Position numbers and translations under genes: made by a program
The notes under the pieces: model-generated
Database searches by the model: none
Told to the model about the DNA's origin: nothing
What the model saw: only the letters and a program-made list of their open reading frames with translations
Source of the DNA: JAWLGJ01 sp041685145
GTDB taxonomy: Bacteria; Pseudomonadota; Alphaproteobacteria; Rhodospirillales; Magnetospirillaceae
Direction of reading: 5' to 3'
DNA length: 59,712 nt
Assembly (NCBI GenBank): GCA_041685145.1
Contig: JAWLGJ010000018.1
Span: 1-59,712 of the forward strand
Part shown: positions 16,271 to 25,479 of the stretch, piece after piece
Numbering within the stretch: the stretch's first letter is position 1
Layout of the letters: every line of letters begins with the position of its first letter

Positions 16271-17775
16271 GCTGGAACGGCGCCGTGCCCCTGACCATCC
16301 TGCTTTCGTCGCTGCTGCCGGGGCTGGCGATCTTCTTCCTGGGCGAGGAGCGCCACCGCACCCGCACGGTGCTGAACCTGTCCGGCGCCGTGGTCAAGGT
16401 GGCGCTGATCGGCGCCATGCTGATCGGGCTCTACCAGGCCGAGCGCGCCTTCACCTTCCGTCTGCCGCTGCTGCCGGGCATCGACTTCCTGCTGAACATC
16501 GACGCCCTGGCGATGCTGTTCGTGTCGCTGTCGGGGGGGCTGTGGCTGCTGACCACCGTCTACGCCATCGGCTATCTGGAGGAATCGCCCAACCGCAGCC
16601 GTTTCTTCGGCTTTTTCAGCGTCTGCGTCTCGGCGACGGTCGGCATCGCGATGGCCGGCAACCTGTTCACCCTGTTCCTGTTCTACGAACTGCTGACCCT
16701 GTCGACTTATCCGCTGGTGGTGCATCGCGGCACGCCGGCCGTGCTGAACGCCGGGCGCCTGTACCTGACTTATACCCTGGGCGGCGGCGCCACCGTCCTG
16801 GGGGCGGTGGTGTGGCTGCAGGCGCTGGTGGGGCCGGTCGAGTTCATCGAGACCGGCGGCGCCCTGGTGGGGCGCACCGCCGGTCTCGATCCGCGCGCCC
16901 TCACCGCCATCGGCGCGCTGCTGCTGGCCGGGTTCGCCGTCAAGGCGGCGGTGGTGCCGCTGCATGGCTGGCTGCCGCGGGCGATGGTGGCGCCGGCGCC
17001 GGTGAGCGCGCTGCTGCACGCGGTTGCGGTGGTCAAGGCCGGCGCCTTCGCCATCGTCCGCGTCGTCCACGACGTCTTCGGCGCCGAAATGGCCCGCGAC
17101 CTGGGCCTGACCACGCCGCTGGCGGCGGCGGCGGCGACGACGATCATCCTGGGCTCGCTGTGGGCGCTGCGCCAGACCGACCTGAAGCGGCGGCTGGCCT
17201 ATTCCACCGTCAGCCAGGTTTCCTACATCGTGCTGGGGACGGCCCTGGCGGGGCCGGTGGCGCTGGTCGGCGGGCTGGTGCATCTGGTGCACCAGGGGCT
17301 GATGAAGATCACCCTGTTCTTCTGCGCCGGGAATCTGGCCGAGACCCTGGGCATCCATGACATCCGCGAATTGCGCGGCGTCGGCCGGCGGATGCCGTGG
17401 ACGATGGCGGCCTTCACGGTGGCGGCGCTGGGCATGATGGCGGCACCGCCGCTGGCCGGATTCGTCAGCGAGGTGCATCTGGGCCTGGGCGCCATCGAGG
17501 CCGGTCATCCCTGGGCGGTGCCGGTGTTGATCGTCAGCGCGCTGCTGAACGCCGCCTATTTCCTGCCCATCGTCTACGCCGCCTGGTTCCGGCCGCCGGC
17601 GGCGCGCTGGCCGCAGGAGCGCGTGCTGTCGCCGCGCCTGGAAACCCGCGCCAGCCTGCTGTTCCCACCGTTGATCACCGCCGCCTTCACCATCTTCGCC
17701 GGGGTGCTGGCGGGCAGCATCGTCAGCCCGCTGGAATGGGCGCAACTGGTCGTCGACCGGGAGTTCCCGCCGTGA
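16267..17775 (+). CDS. NuoL/M-like antiporter subunit 2
   Basis: A 502-residue proton-conducting transporter family protein. Glu141 in FLFYELLTLSTYPLV (TM5) and the Lys of GFAVKAAVVPLHGWLP (TM7) are conserved. The TM12 position is Glu (GFVSEVHLG) as in NuoM rather than Lys, so it differs from subunit 1. It may stand in for the antiporter domain of MrpA, whose C-terminal domains sit in mrpB here. ATGA overlap upstream and GTGA overlap downstream. Confidence 0.85.
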   Translation: MSWNGAVPLTILLSSLLPGLAIFFLGEERHRTRTVLNLSGAVVKVALIGAMLIGLYQAERAFTFRLPLLPGIDFLLNIDALAMLFVSLSGGLWLLTTVYAIGYLEESPNRSRFFGFFSVCVSATVGIAMAGNLFTLFLFYELLTLSTYPLVVHRGTPAVLNAGRLYLTYTLGGGATVLGAVVWLQALVGPVEFIETGGALVGRTAGLDPRALTAIGALLLAGFAVKAAVVPLHGWLPRAMVAPAPVSALLHAVAVVKAGAFAIVRVVHDVFGAEMARDLGLTTPLAAAAATTIILGSLWALRQTDLKRRLAYSTVSQVSYIVLGTALAGPVALVGGLVHLVHQGLMKITLFFCAGNLAETLGIHDIRELRGVGRRMPWTMAAFTVAALGMMAAPPLAGFVSEVHLGLGAIEAGHPWAVPVLIVSALLNAAYFLPIVYAAWFRPPAARWPQERVLSPRLETRASLLFPPLITAAFTIFAGVLAGSIVSPLEWAQLVVDREFPP

Positions 17776-19220
17776 TCGAGCTGCCCGGTTTCGTCCTTGG
17801 CCTGAACTTCGGCGCCGACGCCGTTGCCGCCGCGCTGCTGCCGGTGGCGGTTCTGGGTTGGCTGGCGGCGCTGGCGGTGCCGTCGCCGGGGCGGCGGCTG
17901 CGGCTGGCGTCCTGGATCGCCGGCATCGGCAGCCTGGGCGCGGTGGCGGCCGCCGACCTGCTGACCTTTTATGTCTTTTTCGGCATCGTCACCATTGCCG
18001 CCTATGGCCTTGTCGTCGGCGACGACAGCCGGAAGACGCGCTGGGCCGGGCGGATCTATCTGTCGCTGGCGCTGGTGGGCGAGATGATCCTGCTGGCGGC
18101 GCTGCTGCTGCACCTAGCGGAGCGGCCGGGGCCGCTGGCGGGTTGGCTGCTGGTCTTCGGCGTCGGCGCCAAGCTGGGCCTACCGCCGCTGCATGTCGCC
18201 CTCGCCCCGGCCTATGAACGCGCCCCGACGCGCGGGGCCGTCGCCTTCGCCGGGCCGCTGCTGGTGACGGCGATGGCGGGGCTGCTGCGCTTCCTGCCCG
18301 AGATCGCCGGTGCCCCCGCCGCCCTGGCGCCGGGGCTGATGCTGCTGGGCCTGTTCACCGCCTTTGCCGGGGCGGGGCTGGGGGCGTTGCAGGAGCGGGC
18401 GCGGGCGGTGCTGGGCTATTCCAGCGTCAGCCAGATGGGCCTGCTGCTGGCATTTACGGGCGTGGCGGCGGCGGGCGACTGGCTGGCGCTGCTGCCGGCG
18501 CTGCTGTTGTTCGCCGTCCATCACGGCCTGGTGAAGCCGGCGCTGGTGCTGGGCACCGCCGCGGCGCCGGGGCGCGCGGTCGCCGCCGCCCAGGTGCTGC
18601 TGGCGCTGGCGATCGCGGCGCTGGCGCTCACCGGCGGGGCGATGGCGAAGCTGTGGGTCGAGGGCGGCGTGGCGGCGCTGGCCGAGCCGTGGCACGGGCT
18701 GGTGGCGGCGCTGCTGCCGGCGACCTCGGTCGCCAGCACGCTGATCATGGCCCGCTTCCTGTGGCTGGCGCGCGCCGGCGCCGTGCCGCCGGGGCCGACG
18801 GCACCGCCCGGCGCCTTCCTGATGGTCGCCGCCGTCGCCCTGGTGGTGCCCTGGGTGCTGCTGCTGCGCTGGCATCCCGCCCCGGCGGCCCTGATGCTGG
18901 CACCGGCGCATCTGTGGGCCACCCTCTGGCCGGTGTTCCGGGGCGTCACCATCGCCCTGGCGGTGCGCGGCCTGCGGCGCCGGCCGCGCTGGCGCCTGCC
19001 GCCGGGCGACGTCGCGGTTCTGCTCGACCGGCCGATTCAGCGGTGGCTGGGCCGCCTGGGACGGCCGCCGCGCCTGCCGTCGCTGCCGGCAATGGCGTCG
19101 CTGCTGCGGCGGGTGGCGCACATCAGGACGGCCGAGATCCGCCTGCGCGACCTCGCCGCCACCGGCATCGCCTATCTGCTGTTGCTGACCGTCTTGCTGG
19201 TGCTGGCCACCGGCACCTGA
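17772..19220 (+). CDS. NuoL/M-like antiporter subunit 3, divergent
   Basis: A 482-residue member of the same family as the two preceding genes but more divergent. The TM7 Lys134 and His141 (VFGVGAKLGLPPLH) and the later GYSSVSQMG motif are kept, and a Lys is present in TGGAMAKLW. The TM5 glutamate is replaced by Gly71 (FYVFFGIVTIAAYG). It uses a GTG start overlapping the previous stop. It ends in a long C-terminal extension with a final hydrophobic helix. A structural or regulatory role in the complex is possible. Confidence 0.8.
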   Translation: MIELPGFVLGLNFGADAVAAALLPVAVLGWLAALAVPSPGRRLRLASWIAGIGSLGAVAAADLLTFYVFFGIVTIAAYGLVVGDDSRKTRWAGRIYLSLALVGEMILLAALLLHLAERPGPLAGWLLVFGVGAKLGLPPLHVALAPAYERAPTRGAVAFAGPLLVTAMAGLLRFLPEIAGAPAALAPGLMLLGLFTAFAGAGLGALQERARAVLGYSSVSQMGLLLAFTGVAAAGDWLALLPALLLFAVHHGLVKPALVLGTAAAPGRAVAAAQVLLALAIAALALTGGAMAKLWVEGGVAALAEPWHGLVAALLPATSVASTLIMARFLWLARAGAVPPGPTAPPGAFLMVAAVALVVPWVLLLRWHPAPAALMLAPAHLWATLWPVFRGVTIALAVRGLRRRPRWRLPPGDVAVLLDRPIQRWLGRLGRPPRLPSLPAMASLLRRVAHIRTAEIRLRDLAATGIAYLLLLTVLLVLATGT

Positions 19221-19247
19221 CCCACCGGCGCCTGACCCACCGGCACC
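19207..19247. repeat. Short tandem repeat of period 15 at a stop codon
   Basis: About 2.7 copies of the 15-mer CCACCGGCACCTGAC (the second copy has one change). The first copy contains the stop codon of antiporter subunit 3; because the period is a multiple of three, a second in-frame TGA follows 15 bases later. It looks like a slippage duplication at the gene end. The rest of the 98-base gap to the next gene holds nothing else I can name. Confidence 0.6.
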
Positions 19248-19318
19248 AGTTCGGAACCCGCCCCGCCCTGCGCCGTTCACGCTGTAGGCCCCACCCACGC
19301 AGCGGAGAGGGAATCGCC

Positions 19319-21073
19319 ATGGCGCAGACCGCAGCCGACCTCCTCATCGACACCATCCACGCCTGGGGCGTCGATACCATTTACGGCCTGCCCGGCGACG
19401 GCATCAACGGCATCATGGAGGCGCTGCGCAAGCGCCAGGACCGCATCGCCTTCGTCCAGGTCCGCCACGAGGAGTCCGCCGCCTTCATGGCCTGCGCCCA
19501 CGCAAAGCTCACCGGTCGGCTGGGCTGCTGCCTCGCCACCTCGGGCCCCGGCGGCATCCACCTGCTCAACGGCCTCTACGACGCCAAGCTCGACCAGGCG
19601 CCGGTGCTGGCGATCACCGGCCTCCAGCACCACGACCTCGTCAACACCTTCACTCAGCAGGATGTCGAGCTGGACAAGCTGTTCATGGATGTGACCGTCT
19701 ACAACAACCGCATCATGGGCCCCGAGCATGTCCAGAACGCCGCCGCCATCGCCTGCCGCACGGCGTTGGGGTATCGGGGGGTGGCGCACATCACCATTCC
19801 GGTGGACACGCAGGAAAAGTCCGTCGACCCGCGCCGCGCCTCCGGGCGCAACGTCCCCGGCCATGTCTCCAACGTCTACGCCCGCTCGGGCGGCTGCCCC
19901 GACACCGAGGCCCTGCGCGCCGCCGCCGATGTTCTGAACGCCGGCCGGCGGGTGTGCATCATGGCCGGACGCGGCGCCATCGGCTGCCGCGATATCCTGG
20001 AGCAGATCGCCGAAACCCTGGCGGCGCCGATCGTCAAGCCGCTGTTGGGCAAGATGGCGGTGCCCGACACCAGCCCCTACACCACCGGCCCCGTCGGCCT
20101 GCTGGGCAGCGCGCCGTCGCAGGATGCGCTGGAATCCTGCGACACCCTGTTCATCGTCGGCTCGACCTTCCCCTATGTCGAATACTACCCCAAGCCCGGC
20201 CAGGCGCGCTGCGTGCAGGTGGACCACGACCCGCAGCGCATCGGGCTGCGCTATCCCGCCGAGGTGGGGCTGGTGGGGGATTCGCGGCAAACGCTGGAGG
20301 CGCTGCTGCCGCAGCTTCGCCGCAAGGAGGATCGCGGCTTTCTGCAGCAGGCCCAGGAGGGCATGGAGGACTGGTGGGATCTGATGGAAAGCCGCGGCAC
20401 CGTCGCCTCGATGCCGATGAAGCCGCAGGTGGTGGCGTGGGAGCTGGGCAAGCGCCTGCCGCACAACGCCATCTTCACCTGCGATTCCGGCACCGCCGCC
20501 ACCTTCTACGCCCGCCAGATTCCGGTGCGGGGCGAGCAGATGTGCACCATCTCGGGCAACCTGGCCAGCATGGCCTGCGGCTTTCCCTACGCCATCGCCG
20601 CCCAGATCGCCTATCCCCACCGACCGGTGGTGGCGCTGGTCGGCGACGGCGCCTTCACCATGCTGATGGGCGAACTTCTCACCTGCGTCAAATACGACCT
20701 GCCGGTGAAGGTCATCGTGCTCAAGAACGATACCCTGGGCCAGATCAAGTGGGAGCAGATGGTGTTCCTGGGCAACCCGGAGTTCGGCTGCGACCTTCAG
20801 CCGATGGATTTTGCCCTTTTCGCCCGCGCCTGCGGCGCCCGCGGCCTTACCATCAACGACCCGCGCCACTGCGGCGACATCCTCGACGAGGCCCTGGACA
20901 CGCCTGGGCCGGTGGTGGTGGAGGCCGTGGTGGACCCGCACGAGCCGCCCATGCCGCCCAAGATCAAGATCGGGCAGGTGCGGCATTTCGCCGAGGCGCT
21001 GGCGCGCGGCACCCCCAACCGCACCCGCATCGCGTTGACCGCCCTCAGCGACCGCGTGCGCGAGATGGTGTGA
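19319..21073 (+). CDS. ThDP-dependent enzyme, pyruvate oxidase-like
   Basis: A 584-residue thiamine diphosphate enzyme of the acetolactate synthase/pyruvate oxidase superfamily. The catalytic Glu51 is in VRHEES, LPGDGINGIME marks the N-terminal Pyr domain, and the Mg/ThDP motif runs from GDGAF (about residue 442) to KND about 28 residues later. The closest family I recognise is the 'thiamine pyrophosphate-requiring' group with B. subtilis YdaP, a pyruvate oxidase; acetolactate synthase and glyoxylate carboligase are less likely. The ATG at 19319 follows GGAGAGGG. It heads a run of genes on the same strand with 13-base or shorter gaps, so probably one operon up to about 27.3 kb. Confidence 0.82.
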   Translation: MAQTAADLLIDTIHAWGVDTIYGLPGDGINGIMEALRKRQDRIAFVQVRHEESAAFMACAHAKLTGRLGCCLATSGPGGIHLLNGLYDAKLDQAPVLAITGLQHHDLVNTFTQQDVELDKLFMDVTVYNNRIMGPEHVQNAAAIACRTALGYRGVAHITIPVDTQEKSVDPRRASGRNVPGHVSNVYARSGGCPDTEALRAAADVLNAGRRVCIMAGRGAIGCRDILEQIAETLAAPIVKPLLGKMAVPDTSPYTTGPVGLLGSAPSQDALESCDTLFIVGSTFPYVEYYPKPGQARCVQVDHDPQRIGLRYPAEVGLVGDSRQTLEALLPQLRRKEDRGFLQQAQEGMEDWWDLMESRGTVASMPMKPQVVAWELGKRLPHNAIFTCDSGTAATFYARQIPVRGEQMCTISGNLASMACGFPYAIAAQIAYPHRPVVALVGDGAFTMLMGELLTCVKYDLPVKVIVLKNDTLGQIKWEQMVFLGNPEFGCDLQPMDFALFARACGARGLTINDPRHCGDILDEALDTPGPVVVEAVVDPHEPPMPPKIKIGQVRHFAEALARGTPNRTRIALTALSDRVREMV

Positions 21074-21086
21074 GCGGCGGCGCCTC

Positions 21087-22169
21087 ATGCCCAGGATCGA
21101 GCGGCTGACTGTTTCCGCCCACACCATCCCCACCGACGCGCCGGAGGGGGATGGCACCCTGGCCTGGGACCGCACGACGCTGGTGCTGGTTCGGGTGGCG
21201 GCGGCCGGCGTGCGGGGGCTTGGCTACACCTATGGCGAAGTCGCCGACGCGGCGCTCGTCCGCGACCGCCTGGCCGAGGTGGTGGCCGGCGCCGAGGCCA
21301 ATGATATCCCGCGCCTGTGGCGTGCCATGCAAGACGCCGTCCGCAATGCCGGCCGCCCCGGCGTCGCCGCCCGCGCCATCGCCGCGACCGACATCGCCCT
21401 GTGGGATCTGAAGGCTCGCCTGCTGGGCGTGCCGCTGGCAGTGCTGCTGGGCCGGGCCTGGAACGATGTCAGCCTGTACGGCAGCGGCGGCTTCACCAGC
21501 TATGGGTTGGAGCGGCTGCGGCGACAGGCGGCGGACTGGGCGGCGGCGGGCTTCGCGGCGGTGAAGGTCAAGGTCGGGGCGGCGCCGCGCGACGATGCGC
21601 GGCGGGTGGCGGCGGTGCGCGAGGCCATCGGCCCCGGCGTACACCTGTATGTGGACGCCAATGGCGCCTATGAACGCAAGCAGGCCCTGGCAATGGCGCA
21701 TTCCTTCGCCGCCGCCGGGGTCACCCGCTTCGAGGAGCCGGTAACCTCCGACGACCTGGAGGGCCTGCGCCTGCTGCGCGACCGCGCCCCGCCCGGCATG
21801 GGCATCGCCGCCGGCGAGTACGGCTATGAAGCCACCTATTTCCGCCGCATGGTGGCGGCGGGAGCGGTGGACGTGTTGCAGGCCGACGCCACCCGCTGCC
21901 TGGGCATCAGTGGCTTTCTGGAGGCGGCGGTGCTGGCGCGGGCCTGGCACCTGCCGCTGTCGGCGCACACGGCGCCGGCGGTGCATCTGCATTCCTGCTG
22001 CGCCGTGCCGGGTCCGGTCGACCTGGAGTACTTTCACGACCATGTGCGCATCGAGGCGATGGTGTTCGACGGAGTGCCGACACCGGCGAGCGGGCGCCTG
22101 GCACCGGACCTGCAACGGCCCGGCCTTGGGCTGGAGCCCAAGGAGCGGGAACTGGAGCGGTTCGCATGA
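21087..22169 (+). CDS. Enolase-superfamily enzyme (mandelate racemase/muconate lactonizing type)
   Basis: A 360-residue enzyme that abstracts a proton alpha to a carboxylate, stabilised by Mg2+. The acid-base residues Lys160/Lys162 are in VKVKVG, metal ligands are Asp190 (DANGA), Glu216 (FEEP) and Glu244 (GEYG), and His294 (SAHTAPAVHLH) is the likely second catalytic base. The specificity (sugar acid dehydratase, racemase or cycloisomerase) cannot be told. Its stop overlaps the ATG of the FAD/Fe-S dehydrogenase (ATGA), suggesting the two act on related hydroxy or keto acids. Confidence 0.85.
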   Translation: MPRIERLTVSAHTIPTDAPEGDGTLAWDRTTLVLVRVAAAGVRGLGYTYGEVADAALVRDRLAEVVAGAEANDIPRLWRAMQDAVRNAGRPGVAARAIAATDIALWDLKARLLGVPLAVLLGRAWNDVSLYGSGGFTSYGLERLRRQAADWAAAGFAAVKVKVGAAPRDDARRVAAVREAIGPGVHLYVDANGAYERKQALAMAHSFAAAGVTRFEEPVTSDDLEGLRLLRDRAPPGMGIAAGEYGYEATYFRRMVAAGAVDVLQADATRCLGISGFLEAAVLARAWHLPLSAHTAPAVHLHSCCAVPGPVDLEYFHDHVRIEAMVFDGVPTPASGRLAPDLQRPGLGLEPKERELERFA

Positions 22170-25081
22170 ACCGCCCGCGGCCCATGCACCTGCCCGAACA
22201 CGAATTGCAGGATCTGGAGCGGGCGCTGCGCGCGGCCACCGGCGCCGAGGTCCGCTGTGACCGCGGCTATCGCGCCTTGTACGCCACCGACGGCTCGAAT
22301 TACCGGCAGGTGCCCCTGGGCGTGGTGCTGCCGCGCAATGCCGAGGACGTGGTCGCCACCATGCGGGTGTGCCACGAGCGCGGCCTGCCGGTGCTGTCGC
22401 GCGGCGGCGGCACCAGCCTCGCGGGGCAGACCTGCAACGCCGCCGTGGTCATCGACTACTCGAAGCACATGAACCGCATCCTCGACATCGACCCCGAACG
22501 GAGGCTGGCGCGGGTGGAGCCGGGCTGCGTGCTGGACGACCTGCGCGAGCAGGCGGGCTGGCACGGGCTGACCTACGCCCCCGATCCGGCCACCCACACC
22601 CACAACTGCATCGGCGGCATGATCGGCAACAATTCCTGCGGGCCGCATTCGATCATGGGCGGGCGCACCGCCGACAACGTGCAGGAAATGCAGGTGCTGA
22701 CCCATGACGGCCTGCGCCTGACCGTCGGCCCCACCAGCGACGAGGACTTCGAACGCATCATCGCGGCGGGTGGCCGCCGGGGCAGCATCTATGGCGAGAT
22801 GACCGCCATTCGCGAGCGTTATGGCGAGGAAGTGCGGCGGCGCTATCCCGACATCCCGCGGCGGGTGTCGGGCTACAATCTCGACGATCTGCTGCCCGAG
22901 CGTGGCTGCAACCTGGCCCGCGCCCTGGTCGGCAGCGAAGGCACCTGCGTCGCCGTGCTGGAGGCGACCCTCAACCTGGTGCCGAAGCCGCCCGCCCAGG
23001 CACTGTTGGTGCTGGCCTATGCCGACATCTGCGACGCCGGCGACCATGTGCCCGCGGTGATGGCCCACCGCCCCCAGGCCTGCGAGGCCATCGACGACCG
23101 GCTGATCGCCTTCCTGAAGCGAAAGGGGAAGGAGACCGAAGGGCTGGGCCTGTTGCCGGAGGGCGGCGGCTGGCTGCTGGCCGAGTTCGGCGCCGACAGC
23201 GAGGCCGAGGCCGAGGCGGCGGCGCGCGCGACGATGGAGGCCCTGGCCCGCGACGGCGGCGCCCCCGCGATGCGGGTGCTGACCCGCGCCGACGAGCAGG
23301 AGGCGGTCTGGCAGGTGCGGGAATCGGGCCTGGCGGCGACCGCCTGGGTGCCGGGAATGCCGCCGACCTGGCCCGGCTGGGAGGACTCGGCGGTGCCCCC
23401 CGACAAGGTCGGCCCCTATCTGCGCGACTTCCGCCGCACCCTGGAGCGCTACGGCTATGGCTGCGCGCTCTATGGCCATTTCGGCCAGGGCTGCATCCAT
23501 GTGCGCATCGACTTCGACCTGCTGACGCCGGACGGCATCGACACGTACAAGCGCTTCGCCCTCGACATGGCCGACATCGTCAGCCGCTACGGCGGCTCCT
23601 ATTCCGGCGAGCACGGCGACGGCCAGGCCCGCGGCTGGCTGCTGCCGCGCCTGTACGGCGACGATCTCGTCGCGGCCATGCGCCGCTTCAAGGCCGCCTG
23701 GGATCCCGACAACCTGATGAACCCCGGCAAGGTGGTCGACGCCTACGCCCCCGACGACAATCTGCGCCTGGGGCCGGGCTTCCGGCCCCACGACGCCGGC
23801 TGGAGTCGGCAGGCGGCCGGGGTCAATTTCGCCCTGAAGGACGATGACGGCGATATCGTCAGGGCGGCGATGCGCTGCGTCGGCGTCGGCAAGTGCCGCC
23901 GCCGGTCGGGTGGGGTGATGTGCCCCAGCTACATGGCCACCGGCGAGGAGATGCACTCCACCCGCGGGCGCGCGCGCCTGCTGTTCGAGATGATCCACGG
24001 CGGCCCGCTGCACGACGGCTGGAACAGCCGCGAGGTGCACGAGGCCCTGCGCCTGTGCCTGGCCTGCAAGGCCTGCAAGCGCGACTGCCCCGTCGACGTC
24101 GACATGGCCACCTACAAGGCGGAGTTCCACAGCCACTACTACGCCCGCCATTGGCGCCCGCGCACCCACCACTCCCTGGGGCTGGTGCATTGGTGGGCGC
24201 GGCTGGCGTCGCTGGCGCCGGGGGTGGCCAACGCCCTCGGCCAGACGCGGCCCTTCGCCGATCTGGGCAAGCGCCTGGCCGGCATCGCGCCGCAGCGGCG
24301 CTTGCCGCGCTTCGCCCGCCGCACCTTCAAGCAGGAGGCCCGCGACCGGGGGAGATGCAATGCCGGCGGGGCCCCGGTGGCGTTCTTCACCGACACCTTC
24401 GCCAACCATCTGCACACCGGCGTGGCGCGGGCGGCGGTGCAGGTTCTGGAGGCGGCGGGCTGCGACGTCACCGTGCCCGCCAACGCCTTCTGCTGCGGCC
24501 GTCCGCTTTACGACATCGGCCGGCTCGACCTGGCGCGGCGGAACCTGCAAGGCGTCATGGAGACCTTCGGCCCGCTGGCGCGGCGCGGCGTACCCATCGT
24601 CGGCGTCGAACCGGCCTGCGTCACCGCGCTGAAGGACGAGCTGATCGGCCTGTTCCCCGAGGATGAGCGCGCCCAGGCCATCGCCGCCAACGCCTGGATG
24701 CTGGCCGACTTCCTTGCCGCGCGCACCGACTGGCGGCCGCCGCCGCTGGCCCGCAAGGCGGTGGTGCAGCCCCACTGCCATCAGCACGCCGTCCTCGGCT
24801 TCGAGGGCAACCGGACGATGATGGCGCATATGGGGATGCGGCCCGAGGTCGTGGACGGCTGTTGCGGCATGGCGGGGGCCTTCGGTTTCGAGGCCGGCGA
24901 GCCCTACGACGTCTCGCTCGCCTGCGCCGAACGCCGGCTGCTGCCCGCGGTGCGCGCCGCCGACGGCGACACCCTTGTTCTTGCCGACGGCTATGCCTGC
25001 CGCGAACAGGTCATGCAGGCATCGCCGCGGCGCCCCCTGCACCTGGCGCAGGCGATGCGCCTGGCACTGGAAAAACGCTAG
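22166..25081 (+). CDS. FAD/Fe-S dehydrogenase (YdiJ/D-2-hydroxyacid dehydrogenase type)
   Basis: A 971-residue fusion: a PCMH-type FAD-binding domain (SRGGGTSLAGQTCN about residue 74; GGMIGNNSCGPHS), an FAD-oxidase C-terminal domain with the GEHGDGQARG motif, a ferredoxin-like part (CLACKACKRDCPVD) and a GlpC-like part with CCG motifs (FCCGRPLYD, CCGMAGAFGFE). This arrangement matches E. coli YdiJ, a D-2-hydroxyglutarate dehydrogenase, and related D-lactate dehydrogenases. It probably passes electrons from a D-2-hydroxy acid to the respiratory chain. The start overlaps the upstream gene by four bases. Confidence 0.85.
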   Translation: MNRPRPMHLPEHELQDLERALRAATGAEVRCDRGYRALYATDGSNYRQVPLGVVLPRNAEDVVATMRVCHERGLPVLSRGGGTSLAGQTCNAAVVIDYSKHMNRILDIDPERRLARVEPGCVLDDLREQAGWHGLTYAPDPATHTHNCIGGMIGNNSCGPHSIMGGRTADNVQEMQVLTHDGLRLTVGPTSDEDFERIIAAGGRRGSIYGEMTAIRERYGEEVRRRYPDIPRRVSGYNLDDLLPERGCNLARALVGSEGTCVAVLEATLNLVPKPPAQALLVLAYADICDAGDHVPAVMAHRPQACEAIDDRLIAFLKRKGKETEGLGLLPEGGGWLLAEFGADSEAEAEAAARATMEALARDGGAPAMRVLTRADEQEAVWQVRESGLAATAWVPGMPPTWPGWEDSAVPPDKVGPYLRDFRRTLERYGYGCALYGHFGQGCIHVRIDFDLLTPDGIDTYKRFALDMADIVSRYGGSYSGEHGDGQARGWLLPRLYGDDLVAAMRRFKAAWDPDNLMNPGKVVDAYAPDDNLRLGPGFRPHDAGWSRQAAGVNFALKDDDGDIVRAAMRCVGVGKCRRRSGGVMCPSYMATGEEMHSTRGRARLLFEMIHGGPLHDGWNSREVHEALRLCLACKACKRDCPVDVDMATYKAEFHSHYYARHWRPRTHHSLGLVHWWARLASLAPGVANALGQTRPFADLGKRLAGIAPQRRLPRFARRTFKQEARDRGRCNAGGAPVAFFTDTFANHLHTGVARAAVQVLEAAGCDVTVPANAFCCGRPLYDIGRLDLARRNLQGVMETFGPLARRGVPIVGVEPACVTALKDELIGLFPEDERAQAIAANAWMLADFLAARTDWRPPPLARKAVVQPHCHQHAVLGFEGNRTMMAHMGMRPEVVDGCCGMAGAFGFEAGEPYDVSLACAERRLLPAVRAADGDTLVLADGYACREQVMQASPRRPLHLAQAMRLALEKR

Positions 25082-25097
25082 ACGGAGCTTCGCAGCC

Positions 25098-25472
25098 ATG
25101 CCGACCCCGATCGGCCGACGGCGGTGGGCGATCGCCGAGGGCTATATCCCCTCGCAAAGCCACGGCCCGGCGCCGCAGATGACCAGCCACGAAACCGCCT
25201 GCATCCTCAACGCCGGCGACACCGAGGCGCGCGTGGCCATCACCCTGTTCTTCGCCGACCGCGAGCCCGCCGGCCCCTACCGCGTCACCGTGCCGGCGCG
25301 GCGCACCCTGCACCTGCGTTTCAACGACCTGCGCGACCCGGAGCCGGTGCCCCGCGACACCGACTACGCCAGTGTCATCGAGGCCGACGTCCCCATCGTG
25401 GTGCAGCACACCCGCCTGGACAGCCGCCAGGCGGAGCTGGGTCTGCTGTCGACCGTGGCCTATGCGGAGTAG
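25098..25472 (+). CDS. Anabaena sensory rhodopsin transducer (ASRT) family protein
   Basis: A 124-residue soluble protein that closely follows the Anabaena sensory rhodopsin transducer: GRRRWAIAEGYIP, SHETACILNAGDTEARV, GPYRVTVPARRTLHLRFND and VVQHTRLDSRQAE are nearly the same as I recall for ASRT. The family is a beta-sandwich proposed to bind small molecules such as sugars; most members have no rhodopsin nearby. No rhodopsin gene is in this window. It sits between a dehydrogenase and a GH15 hydrolase, in line with a carbohydrate-linked role. GGAG lies 12 bases before the ATG at 25098. Confidence 0.9.
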   Translation: MPTPIGRRRWAIAEGYIPSQSHGPAPQMTSHETACILNAGDTEARVAITLFFADREPAGPYRVTVPARRTLHLRFNDLRDPEPVPRDTDYASVIEADVPIVVQHTRLDSRQAELGLLSTVAYAE

Positions 25473-25479
25473 CGCGCCG

